This document shows positions 10,596 through 20,239 of a stretch of 25,171 nt of DNA, piece by piece. The first letter of the stretch is position 1, and each line of letters opens with the position of its first letter. Origin of the DNA: Protostelium mycophagum (Eukaryota > Evosea > Variosea > Protosteliida > Protosteliaceae); NCBI GenBank assembly GCA_002081555.1, contig MZNV01002202.1, positions 1-25,171 of the forward strand. Direction: 5' to 3'. Made by a program: the position numbers and the translations under genes. The notes under the pieces were generated by a model, which saw only the letters and a program-made list of their open reading frames with translations, was not told the origin of the DNA and made no database searches.

Positions 10596-10630
10596 AAGAA
10601 ATACAAGTGTCAAAACCACCAACAAAGAAA

Positions 10631-13089
10631 ATGGGGTGGTTCACCACTTTAAAATACGTAGTCTTTGTGGTTGGAGTTATTGTTGCTGCATTATGGATTC
10701 CTGTTCAGTATCGCCTGGAACATTTTGGAATCAATCGTCCTCATCGACCCACTTTGAGAGGAAGACAATCCACTATCGGTTTATGTGAGTATTTAATGAA
10801 AGCCATCGCGTCTTGATTAACAAATGTAGCTGGATGTGAGGACTTTGAATATCATAGAGGAACGAAAACGATATACGCCGCATGTTCTCACAAAACGTTG
10901 AAGCACAAGATGAAATGGGCACCCTACGTGGCTGTATTTACCTCTGAAGATGGTCCACATTTCGAGGAGTCTGATGGGCTCTATGTCATCGATCCAAAGG
11001 TGATGATCATCCGTTTCGTTCGTTGAATTGAGATTGTGAAGACAGATCAATACCGAGAGTTGACTATCAGAGGATTGGATTCAGACTCTAATAATCCAAG
11101 AGGACTATTTAAGGCACATGGCATCTCTCTTTACACTTCTCCAGGTGATTGATCATGATTTCATTTGATTCATCTTCAAATTAGTAAAAAAACAAACATA
11201 TGAAGCCACACGCTCTTCTTATTTCAGTGAGATGCATTCTGTTGATCTGGTGTTGCATGCAGTGAAGCTGATGAAATGAGAAGTGATCATCTGCAGAGGA
11301 CAATGATACCGTCTGGATCCACGCCGTAAATCACCTCCCGAAAGGTCTTCGTCCTTTAAGCGTCAAAAACGTTGGCCCCATATCCTATCAACCCATGTCT
11401 GCAGTATCTATATTTAAACACAGGGTGAGTTCATGTCTTTAATTGTGATGCTTCTGTCTTCTCGAGAAGCTGCAGACAAACTCTTTCTATTCAAAATGGT
11501 AGACAGACTTGGTTTTGGTGCAGAATATAGTTGTGAAGAGTATGAATAGACATGTGAACTGATCTCTTTTGCGTCACAATATTCCCCGCAGAAAAGCTGA
11601 AATAAACAGGTGAACGAGACGTTTGTAGAGCACGTTGAGACCGTTTTTGATGACCTCATCACCACCCCTAACGATGTACTCGCCCTCAGGTGAAAATTCA
11701 CTGAAATCTCTCCTATCTTCCGTTCCTCATCTTCCATTATAATATCTTTTTTTGAATTTCTCTTTTTATTTTTTATAAATATTTTCTGATTTCTTTTATT
11801 ATTTTTCTGACTTTTTCTTTTCCACCATACAATATTTTTTCTGATTTTATTTTCTGATTTCTTCAGTCAAAAATCCTTCTACGTGACAAACGACCATAGA
11901 CATAGAGGTGACAGCTTCTTCTCCTCTATCATGCGTCAAATTGAAGACATCTCCTTCTTACCTTGGGGTAACATCGTTTTCCGGGAAGAATCCGGGAAAA
12001 TCCGAGTGATAGTGAGAGAGGTGGCCAACCCCAACGGGTTGTGCAGGTCAGTCTTTTGGATTTTTAAGTCCCTGTGTGGAATATTTTAGTCCGTTTGTTT
12101 GTCTTTGCCAAAAGATCTTGAAAAAATAGTTATGTTTTCTATTATAATGACGAGTTGTAGAGGGCCGGAGGATTTGATCGTTGTAGATTCATCTACTTCT
12201 GGTGTCATCAACTATTTCCAAGCTAGGTAAGATCTTTGTTCCATCACCATGACAACCCATCGAGAGTGTCACGTCATGATGACATGCTGTCATGACTTGA
12301 CTGACCTATTGTAGAACAGACGGAGCGTTATCTAAGAGACATGCTGTACAACTCCCACACCCTATCGATAACCCCTCGTATGACCCCGACACCAGAAATC
12401 TTTACGTCACACTCCACCCAAGCCCACTCAAGTAAGAACCTCCTTTCTACAACTCTTTTTTCTGCAACTTTGAAAACACCGGATGTATTTAAATCAAAGG
12501 AAAAAAGTAAAATGGTGTATTTCTACAACGTTGTAATTCGCACTCTGAAGGGTATTTTTGGTTGTCAGATATATTCTACATTTGATGATTTTATTTTTAG
12601 CATTTGACTATTTTCTGCTTGCACAAAGACACTCTTTTATGTGCTGATTCTCTACCTTTCCCGCCTGAAAGATTTTTTAAATTTTGAATAGATTCTTCGA
12701 GACGGCGAAGAATGTCTCTCACAAGGCGCCATCTGCCGTATACAGAGTATTCGAAAACACCTCTGAAGGGAAATATTTCGGAGACCGTTTCGTTTTTGAA
12801 AAAGTAAGAAATGAACATCTACAACGAACCATTCTCCTGAACGTTGTAGATATTCGAAAATGACGGGAAATTCGTAAGCGGCGCCACGTCAGCATTACGT
12901 GTTCAGGAGCAGAAAAAAATATACATCACAGGTGAACGACATTTTTACTACATTTTGTCTATTTTGTAAAAATCCCAAAAAATAACAGTGAGAATCTCGT
13001 TGTAGATCCTCAATAGTTGTGTCTGTGCCTCTAACATGATGACAGGTGTCTACGGATCCCGTATTGCTGTGCTCAAGGACTTTCAATAA
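10631..13089 (+). CDS. Paraoxonase/arylesterase family protein, membrane-anchored
   Basis: This resembles serum paraoxonases, six-bladed beta-propeller calcium-dependent lactonases/arylesterases. Eleven exons: 10631-10784, 10830-10999, 11042-11144, 11297-11424, 11610-11689, 11867-12046, 12161-12226, 12315-12431, 12692-12803, 12850-12931, 13046-13089; about 411 residues against roughly 355 in animals. An N-terminal hydrophobic segment (YVVFVVGVIVAALWI) looks like a signal anchor, as in PON1. Family landmarks: GCEDFEYH, GLYVIDP, AHGISLYTSPED, HAVNH, FYVTNDH (animal FYATNDH), then HPIDNPSYDPDTRNLYVTLH and a final ITGVYGSRIAVL. His134 and His155 (my numbering) align with the PON1 His115-His134 pair; the Asn of TND matches a calcium ligand. 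Exon 3 could instead start at 11033, adding IVK. The extra length is in exon 6. Substrate cannot be told. Confidence 0.88.
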
Positions 13090-13150
13090 ATGATGAAGAT
13101 CTTCCTCACATATGTTGTTTCTCATCAATACCTCTCATATAGACAAAATT

Positions 13151-13501
13151 TTATTTCCCTTGGACATCGCTAAAAGAATTGAGTGAGTGTTGAACGTGCG
13201 GCTCGTGTGAAAATATATAAATTAGTTCACCTTTAAAACTGACCACCCAAGCGGACTCTTTGAACGATTCTTCAGAGGTAGGCTCTACTGCATTTCCACG
13301 ACCGATTTCAAGAGCGTGGGTGTGTCGCTCATTGTTCGTTCCGGACGCGAAATTTGAAATAACAATATTCGAAAAGGTTTCATTGCGCGATTTAATCGAA
13401 GAGCAGCAGCAAGCCAAAGGTGGGTACTGATGCAGAAGCCAACGAAAGTCATTGTGGCTCCATTCATATACACAGTTGTCTCCGACCGTGAAGTCATGCA
13501 A
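13151..13501 (-). CDS. Doubtful ORF, unknown
   Basis: An open frame of 116 codons starts with ATG and lies tail-to-tail with the paraoxonase-like gene, 62 bp from its stop. It begins MHDFTVGDNCVYEWSHNDFR and contains WLLHQYPPLACCCSS. A second minus-strand frame over 13285-13551 (88 codons, with a hydrophobic run MTFVGFCISTHLWLAAALRL) overlaps it, so at most one is real. I recognise neither. The proteins look only moderately natural, and a GTGAAC that could be a splice donor falls after the WVVSFK segment. Confidence 0.25.
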   Translation of the reverse strand: MHDFTVGDNCVYEWSHNDFRWLLHQYPPLACCCSSIKSRNETFSNIVISNFASGTNNERHTHALEIGRGNAVEPTSEESFKESAWVVSFKGELIYIFSHEPHVQHSLNSFSDVQGK

Positions 13502-14011
13502 AGGTCCAGCCTAATGTTGGTCAAGCAACCCAGAGAGTGTTTGGGAAGCATGAGGGTTTAAGGCATAGAACGGTGGGGGAGGATGGAAGAGAGAGTAATA
13601 TCTCCAAAACAGACCAGTCTTCATCTTGTTTTTTTAATACTATGAATTACATGAATAACCATAATTTAAAATTTGAATGTCACTTGATAACTTGCTATTA
13701 AGACTCTTTATGATCACCATTTAGCGCACTTTTATAGTGCGGCGGCTCATCAAGACCCCCTTTTCATGTGGACTGGAGGAATAATACGAGCCCGCGAGCG
13801 AACTGGGTTGACAGGGCTGGCTGGGGCATGTGCCTCATTCAGGGAACGGATATCCAACATTCACTAATAAAATAATGTAAAAACATGTCTTGAAGTTATG
13901 CTTGCTGCGTGAACTGATGATGGATTAGCAGACAGAGTGAACCACTTATGATGCAACTTACATGCGATGCAGCCGTTTTTATAGAGTTTGAACAGCAGAG
14001 ACTTGATTTTA
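13502..14011. other. Intergenic, no gene seen
   Basis: AT-rich stretches alternate with a GC-richer patch near 13780-13850. A short hairpin, CGCACT TTTAT AGTGCG, lies near 13726-13742. No coding similarity was recognised. The stretch forms the 3' flank of the LYR gene. Confidence 0.5.
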
Positions 14012-14364
14012 TCATCGTGGTTTAGGAGCCGAATTGAGTTTCTCAGCAAACTGAGAAGGTCAGATCAGACGAGAAATGAACATCACCTTGGCTGAAATCT
14101 TGTCCACACAATCGCGACCAACAAGAATGAGATTGGCGATCTCTTCTCTATCTTGAACATTTCTTTTTGCTTCAAATTCAGCCCTCGCACTGCGCCTTAA
14201 GACATCCTTCCTATTCTTCATGCATGAGAATCACTCCAATTTTGAATAGAATCCTCCCACCAGATTTGACCCTGATCATTCTTATGGACGAAAGGCCTTG
14301 TTGTTCTAAATACATCTCGATATAATCTCAGCGTTTCTTGGTGGAGATTGACGAGCTGTGGCAT
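14012..14364 (-). CDS. LYR-motif (complex 1 LYR family) small mitochondrial protein
   Basis: LYR proteins are short helical adaptors that bind acyl carrier protein and help assemble respiratory complexes, Fe-S proteins or mitoribosomes. Three exons (high to low): 14364-14261, 14210-14087, 14050-14012, giving 88 residues. The start MPQLVNLHQETLRLYRDVFR carries the signature L-Y-R followed by basic residues. The middle exon reads WKDVLRRSARAEFEAKR and LVGRDCVDKISAK, matching the LYRM subgroup with the pattern W-x-D-V-L-R-x-x-A-R-x-E-F-E. Splicing is phase-consistent; W is encoded across the first intron (50 nt). The gene lies 158 bp downstream of the acyl-CoA dehydrogenase on the same strand. 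I cannot tell which LYRM number it corresponds to. Confidence 0.85.
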
Positions 14365-14522
14365 TTGTAATTTCCTCGATGTGATTTCCAATGGTCGTAG
14401 AAATAATATTTCTGGGATGACAGTCGTCCAAAGAGTGTCAGCGATCTGATCAGAGCTCATGCAGTGTCCGAAAAGGACTTTGGGCAAAAAATATTACTCT
14501 TCATGAAGAAAACAACACACTC

Positions 14523-17087
14523 TTAATTCTTGTACTCTTTATTAAGTGCTCTACCGATGATGAGCCGTCTGATCTCGCTCGTTCCTGCACCAATTTCGTA
14601 CAACTTGGCGTCTCTGAGAAGTCTTCCGGTGGGGTATTCGTTGATGTACCCGTTACCGCCCAAGCATTGAATCGCTTCACATGCCATCTGTGTGGCTTTT
14701 TCGGCTGTGTACAGAATAACACCTGATGACGTCATCAGGTCATATCGTTCTATTTTGAGAAACAGCAGTGCTGTGGAAGACAGAGCGCGGGAGAAATTGT
14801 GATTTGAAATTTGAATATGAACCTGCACAGTCCTTGCCGATGTTGTCCGTTTTCTTTCCTCGGTCAGCTGCAGTCGCCACGGTGTAGACGTAGCTCTTCG
14901 AAGCGTTAAGGGTGGTGTACATATCGGCCAATTTTCCTTGCATCAACTGTTTTGATGAGCGAAATCTAATTGAAATTTCGGGGTGCTGTCACCTGAAATT
15001 CTCCGATGGGGACCCCGAATTGTTTGCGTTGATGTACGTAAGGCAAAACGTTGTCCATACACGCCTGCATGATTCTGGAATTCCTCAGCTTCCATTTTCA
15101 CAGCGTTGTGGGCACAATCAAAACGTCGGCAAAAGAGTTCGTCACGAGGGCTTCCCAAGTGGTCTCCCACCTTAGTACTGGCCTCGCTCAGACACGCTTG
15201 ACTTCGCAGTGCGGCAAGGGATGCGGTAGACTGTGTCGATATGAACGAACCCGTCACAATCGCGCTAGCACTCGAACAAATTCCCGCATTGGGCGGGAGA
15301 TGACAGGTGATGACGACTTATGACGTATGATCTACAACGAGAAGAATTACCCCAGTGGACCGGCAGATAAAACGAGTCTCTCGTAGTCAAGACCAGACAT
15401 GAGTACGTAAACACCCTTGTGCACCTCCCCCAATACATTTTCTGCTGGAATCTCCACGTTCTCAAACACCAACTACAACGAGTCAACAAATTTCATTTCG
15501 GTTATGATTATGGGACAATTTCAAAAATAGACACAGAATTTAAAATTTGAAAAGGCGTCAAGGCGCCAAAACAAAATTTTACCATCAACGAAAATTATCT
15601 CATCACGTTAACTTCCGTGCGCGAGCACGGTACAAAAAAATATAAAGACACACCTCACAGGTGTTGCTGCCTCTCATTCCGAGCTTGTCCAACTTTTGTG
15701 CGGTGGAGAAACCCTTCATGCCCTTCTCCAAAATAAAAGCTGTGATATTTCCACGGCTCTTCCCAGAGTCAGGGGTGGTCTTTGCGTAGACGATGAGGAC
15801 ATCAGCATCTGGTCCATTTGTGATCCACATCTTGTTTCCTGATCATGGTCATCTCGAGTCTTGTGGTCTAAAAATAGAATGACAGGCACATAATATTCTT
15901 GATTTTAGAAACACAACCCCACAAAAATTCACGATATGGCAAAAAATAATTATTCGGTCCAAGATTGATCGTTGTAGATACGAATGTAGATGGACACCCA
16001 CCATTGAGGACCCAGGTGTCTCCGTGTTGTTCCGCACGTGTCTTCATAGAGACGACGTCTGAACCGCTTCCAGGCTCTGACATAGCAAGAGCTCCAATAA
16101 ATTCTCCAGAGATCAATTTTGGCAGGTACCTTAATAACCGTGTCATCTTACCGCCGAATCGCGTTCATCCAAAAAACTGTTTTATTACATTTTCCCGCCC
16201 ATTTATCTCGTTTAAAATTCGAAAACACTCACTTTTCCTTCTGCTTTTCGTTTCCATTTCTGACCAACTGGTTCACACACAGATTAGAGTGTGCCCCGTA
16301 TGACAAACCGATAGAGGCAGACGCTCTGGACAGCTCCTCCATCACGATGCAATGTTCGAAATAGCCCAGACCAAGACCTCCGTGCTCTGGTGGAGCGGTT
16401 ACACCAAGAAATCCCATTTCACCGAGGCTGCGCCAGAGTTCCTGGAAAAACATGAGATCTTCTATAAAAAAAATGATCTGATATGACAAATGAAAAGTGG
16501 AAATGGCGCGAAGCACCACAGTTTAGAGTTATTAATATTTGTAAGACTCTATCCTGCGGCTACGTGCTCTAACGTGATCGCACATCAGATCACATCTCAA
16601 TTTTTTTCCGTAGAAAAACAAGAGGTGATGAGCTCATGACGTTCTGGAGAAATAATTCTGAATGAAATTACTCACATTTGGGAATGTGTTGGTCTGATCC
16701 ACTTTAGCCGCTATGGGGAGTATTTTCTCTTGTGAATAACGGTAGGCAGTGTCTCTGAGCTATAGGGGTCATTAGATTTTTATATAAGATGATATGTCAA
16801 AGGTGACAGAAAATGCAGATGATTAGACGCACCTCCTTTTGCTCATCGGTAAAGAGTACATCTGCGATCGAATACTGACGAACTGAGCGCTGAGATACCT
16901 ATAATTGTCATTTTCAAATCATCTCGGGGATAATTAAATTAATCTTTCTTTGAAATGAGAATGAAGATCTCATTCATTCTTTGCTCACAGCTGCGATCTT
17001 TTGTGATGAACCGGCCAATTGAGTTCTATTTATAGGTAGGGCCTGTTGACGGGTCAAAACCCTTTGTGTTCGGCAGAGGTTCATCAT
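14523..17087 (-). CDS. IVD: Isovaleryl-CoA dehydrogenase, mitochondrial
   Basis: A flavoprotein of leucine breakdown that oxidises isovaleryl-CoA to 3-methylcrotonyl-CoA in the mitochondrial matrix, passing electrons to ETF. Ten exons (high to low): 17087-16989, 16898-16833, 16759-16676, 16441-16233, 16129-16002, 15838-15654, 15472-15351, 15074-14993, 14946-14823, 14722-14523; 432 residues, close to the human protein. The first ~40 residues ([20 protein letters not shown] and on) are Arg/Gln-rich with no acids, a good presequence. Diagnostic blocks: [82 protein letters not shown], and [12 protein letters not shown] near the end. In this enzyme the catalytic Glu is the one in DYERLV, not in the YEGT position of other acyl-CoA dehydrogenases; both features are present. 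One intron (15075-15350) holds a 5S rRNA gene. Confidence 0.95.
14721..14740. promoter_or_regulatory. Perfect 20-bp palindrome centred on TGACGTCA, at a 3' splice site
   Basis: ACCTGATGACGTCATCAGGT is its own reverse complement. It covers the 3' end of the last IVD intron: on the minus strand the CAG of GATGACGTCATCAG is the splice acceptor. The inner 16 bases recur at 23836-23851, again ending in the acceptor of an intron. It could be a bZIP-type site or only an RNA hairpin. Confidence 0.6.
15135..15252 (-). rRNA. 5S ribosomal RNA gene, nested in an IVD intron
   Basis: 118 nt on the minus strand, the normal 5S length. The ends pair: GGGTTCGT (5') with ACGAACTC (3'), eight pairs including one G-U. 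Internal hallmarks are in order: CATA after helix I, CATCCC, CTGCGAAGTCAAGCG (box A region of the RNA polymerase III internal promoter), AGTACTAAGGTGGGAGACC (box C region) and TTGGGAA. TTTT follows directly at 15134-15131, a polymerase III terminator. The gene lies in the intron between IVD exons 7 and 8, in the same orientation, so pol II transcripts of IVD would also carry it. I see no second copy in the window, hence it is a dispersed rather than a tandem 5S gene here. Confidence 0.93.
16131..16163 (-). repeat. Partial hairpin-family copy D in an IVD intron
   Basis: On the minus strand it reads CGGCGGTAAGATGACACGG then TTATTAAG, the last AG being the splice acceptor. GCGGTAxGAT is shared with copy B and CACGGTTATTA with copy C. 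The match is short, so membership of the family is tentative. Confidence 0.35.
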
Positions 17088-17249
17088 CGCTCGTCCGTTT
17101 GTAAACGATCTGCCCCTCTCTCCGCTGTTCTGAGCGTCTACAACGCTGTTCAGCTGCGCTCACGTGACCGGAGAAATTTCGGAATCTCGGCCTTCAAGTT
17201 GAAATGCCAGGAAAACTGGACATGCACACTTTCCTCTTTGAGAAGAACA
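17088..17249. promoter_or_regulatory. Divergent promoter region between IVD and RNR small subunit
   Basis: 162 bp lie between the IVD start codon (minus) and the RNR start codon (plus). It contains one GTTGTAGA copy (minus strand, 17137-17144). No clear TATA box is present. The upstream plus-strand frame stays open through this region but lacks an ATG before 17250. Confidence 0.55.
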
Positions 17250-18441
17250 ATGGACATCATCACAAGACACCCAGAAATTATCTCTGGCAGTCCTTGTTCT
17301 AAAAATGTCATGCCTTTCAAACCCCGCCCTCTGCCTGAGCCGCTTTTAGAGGATAACAAGGATCGGTTCGTTCTGTTTCCCATCAAACATCAAGAGATAT
17401 GGCAGTTCTATAAGAAGGCTCAAGCTAGTTTTTGGATCGCTGAAGAGATTGATTTGGCCACAGACATGGTTGATTGGACGCACAGATTGAACGATGACGA
17501 GCGATTCTTCATATCGCGAGTACTTGCATTCTTTGCCGCTTCAGATGGGATTGTCAATGAGAATCTCGCCGGCCGATTCATGACCGAAGTGCAGGTATTA
17601 TTGCATTCCTCATAATATGTGATTGCATCACCCCACCCGATTTTTACTCTGAATGTTCGTGTACATCTTCAATGACGTTACACAACAGATTCCAGAGGCC
17701 AGATGCTTTTATGGCTTTCAGATTGCCATAGAGAACATACATGCCGAAACATACTCTCTTCTGATCGACACGTATATCCGAGATGAGAAAGAGAAGCACC
17801 TCTTATTCCACGCTATCGATCACATTCCTTGCATACAAAAGAAGGCAGAGTGGGCAATGCGCTGGATCAACGATTCGGACTCTTTTGGAGAGAGACTCGT
17901 TGCCTTTGCTGCTGTGGAGGGTATCTTCTTTTCTGGTTCCTTCTGCTCCATCTTTTGGCTGAAGAAGAGGGGACTCATGGAGGGTCTTGGAAAATCAAAT
18001 GAATTCATATCAAGAGATGAAGGGCTACATTGCGACTTCGCTTGCCTCTTATTCAGCATGCTAAGAAACAAGCCATCACAAGAAGTCGTAAAGATGATCA
18101 TCTTGGACGCCGTCGATTGTGAGAAGGAGTTTGTCACAGACGCCTTACCCGTCGGCCTCATCGGGATGAATGCAGATCTGATGTCTCAGTACATCGAATT
18201 TGTCGCGGATCGTCTTCTGGTATCCCTTGGCAACCCCAAGCACTTCAACACGCTCAACCCTTTCGATTGGATGGTGAATCAGAGTCTACAGGTCAGACAT
18301 CACAAAGATGCAACACTTTTCTGATGTAAACAGGGAAAGACGAATATGTTTGAGGGCAGGGTATCAGAATACAGCAAGGCGGGAGTCAATGCCTCACACG
18401 ATGGGAACAAGAGAGTTTTTACAATGGATGCTCCTTTTTAA
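17250..18441 (+). CDS. RNR2: Ribonucleoside-diphosphate reductase small subunit (class Ia R2)
   Basis: R2 houses the di-iron tyrosyl radical that starts reduction of ribonucleotides by the large subunit, supplying dNTPs. Three exons: 17250-17594, 17689-18291, 18334-18441; 351 residues. By my numbering the metal ligands are Asp99 (AASDG), Glu130 and His133 (ENIHAE), Glu192 (AAVEG), and Glu226 and His229 (RDEGLH). The radical tyrosine is Tyr137 in HAETY. These correspond to mouse Asp139, Glu170, His173, Glu233, Glu267, His270 and Tyr177. The C-terminal peptide, which docks on the large subunit, ends FTMDAPF, where most eukaryotes have FTLDADF, a notable change at the next-to-last residue. The start at 17250 gives a short N-terminus; an upstream exon is possible. 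Confidence 0.96.
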
Positions 18442-18555
18442 GAAGAAAAGGACTGTACATAAATATTCATTTAGAGGTTTAATTTTATCACACAAAACAT
18501 CATTTGGGACACCCTGGGATCCTTCAACAGATCTCAATGGGCTGTCATAGTATCG

Positions 18556-18783
18556 TCAAAGCAGGTGATGTTGTAGATCCTGTTGTAGACGCATCCGGAG
18601 ACGGGCGCCTGTCTGGGAAAGCTCCAAGAGGTACTGAGCAACCTGACTTCTCATCATGACCTCCTCGATGATCTCTTCTCTGTACTTTATTCTGTTGATC
18701 AGCCTCTGCCTGATGATATCTAAAACTGCCCGTCTCCTCGCTTTGTAGCCTTCGTCTTCGTTCAGCTTGATGCACCTTGCCAT
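18556..18783 (-). CDS. Small helical protein of unknown function
   Basis: 75 codons from ATG, starting MARCIKLNEDEGYKARRRAV. The protein is strongly charged and helical (LDIIRQRLINRIKYREEIIE, VMMRSQVAQYLLELSQ) and ends DLQHHLL. It is tail-to-tail with RNR, 114 bp from its stop. The frame stays open upstream to about 18837, so an earlier exon may exist. The final codons contain two copies of the repeated word, read as RLQQDLQHH (TCTACAAC and its neighbour at 18570-18589). I recognise no family. The composition looks like a real protein rather than chance. Confidence 0.5.
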   Translation of the reverse strand: MARCIKLNEDEGYKARRRAVLDIIRQRLINRIKYREEIIEEVMMRSQVAQYLLELSQTGARLRMRLQQDLQHHLL

Positions 18784-18837
18784 CTTCTCAACTCCAGTAC
18801 GAGGCGTCAGTGTCATCACAACCAATCCATCTATCAA

Positions 18838-19109
18838 TCCAAGTCAAAACGGACACAAGTACTTGTGCGTCTTTTGCTTGTCGGCGTGCCCAAACCGATG
18901 GGAGTCGCAATTGACAGCACACTTTCTCCCTTTAGGAGGTAAATCGATCACGGTTAGAACCATCATCTTTGTAAAACGCTGTCAGTGCCGCCAAAAGTCG
19001 GCCGAAAGGTGGAAGTTTCTTTCTCAACCGGACAAAGGCCCCACGAATTTTACCGGATTTTTTGTTGCGTTTTTTCGACGTGAGCGCATCATAAAACACT
19101 TGAAAGAAA
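18838..19109. promoter_or_regulatory. 5' flank of the saposin gene
   Basis: No gene was seen. A CATAAAAC, TATA-like, lies about 20 bp before the start codon, and GAAAGAAA directly precedes the ATG. An open plus-strand frame through this region has no recognisable content. Confidence 0.35.
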
Positions 19110-20239
19110 ATGAACAAGTTCATCCTCGCCATTCTCTTCGCTTTCGCCGCTGTGGCCTCTGCCCAAACAGTTCAGTGCTTTGAGTGCACCACTGTTGTCA
19201 GTGCCATCGAGAAGTGGGGATTAACCAACTCTTCCGTTGAGGAGGTCCAGAAGAAGCTTGACTACGTCTGCGAGTCCGTCCCCGCTTTGGCCACTGTCGT
19301 AAGTCTTTTTGTTTAGATTGCTCCAACAAAGCATCCATAATCATGCATATTTTAGTGTGAATCAGTTGTTGCCTATGGACTTCCCTACATCATGAACATC
19401 ATCCAAACCGAGACCCCCGAGAAGGTAATATAAAATTCTAATACTCGTATCGAGATAGTTCTGATCTCTCATCCAGGTTTGCGAGCAGTTGAACTTGTGC
19501 GCTGCCACCAAGACCATGAAGGTTGCCGCTCTTGCCGATAACTCCGTTACCTGCACTGGATGCGAGTACGTCGTTAGTGCCATCGAGGGATACCTCTTAA
19601 CCTCTGCTGACCAGGCCCAACTCCAGCAGAAGCTCGACCAGCTTTGCGCCTACGTCCCCAACTTCGAGACCATCTGCGACGCTCTTGCCGCCCAAGAGGT
19701 ATGCATATGCATTTTCATTTATTCCCATCTGATCATATCGCAGCTCCAAAAGGTCGTTACCTGGATCCAGACCAGCAACACCACTTTCGTCTGCCAGAAG
19801 CTTTCTTTGTGCTCTGCCTCCGTCCTTGCCGCCAGACCCATGGTCTCTTTCAACCAGATCGCTTGCGATGCCTGCCAAGTCGTCGTTAACGCCGCCCACC
19901 AGTACCTTCTTAATGGAAACACCTTGAAGCAGGTATGTCTCCTCCATCATTTGGCGCCACATCTTCATTAAATTATACATTTGAATTTTAAAATTAACGG
20001 CCGCCAGATTGAGTCCAAGGTTGATGCCATCTTCTGCAACCAACTCCCCTCCGCCTTTTCTGCCACTGTAAGTCCAACTCTTTTCATCATCTTCTAAGGA
20101 ACTGTAGTGCGCCGGTCTGGTCGAGGTCGGTTACGAGAAGGTCCTCAAGGTTGCCAACGCTGAGACACCCGCTTATGCTTGTGCCCAGCAATTGAAGGTC
20201 TGCCCCGCCTCCGCCTTCAACCCCCTCATCGTCGCTTAA
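19110..20239 (+). CDS. Secreted protein with three saposin B domains
   Basis: Saposin-like proteins bind or disturb lipid membranes; in amoebae they act in lysosomes or as pore-forming killing factors (amoebapore kin). Six exons: 19110-19298, 19356-19424, 19477-19698, 19744-19932, 20008-20067, 20108-20239; 286 residues, all introns in phase 0. Signal peptide MNKFILAILFAFAAVASA, probably cut before Gln19. Each domain has the full six-cysteine pattern CxxC ... C ... C ... C ... C: residues 23-94, 112-183 and 201-275. Domain-to-domain similarity (VVSAIEKW, VVSAIEGYLL, VVNAAHQYLL) shows internal duplication, and introns fall at similar places after the third cysteine and near the fifth. Coding codons are C-rich at third positions, unlike most neighbours, suggesting high expression. 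Confidence 0.93.

Noticed and set aside
12161-12226. Reading the word at 12180 as another splice acceptor
   Set aside because: It is in the middle of paraoxonase-like exon 7 and encodes IVVD in the open frame. The acceptor is at 12160.
17028-17036. TATAAATAG on the minus strand as a TATA box for IVD
   Set aside because: It lies inside IVD exon 1, where it encodes Pro-Ile-Asn-Arg of the presequence. The exon model starting at 17087 explains it.
17046-17249. Long N-terminal extension of RNR small subunit
   Set aside because: The frame is open but begins without ATG and overlaps the start of the divergent IVD gene. Family length fits a start at 17250.
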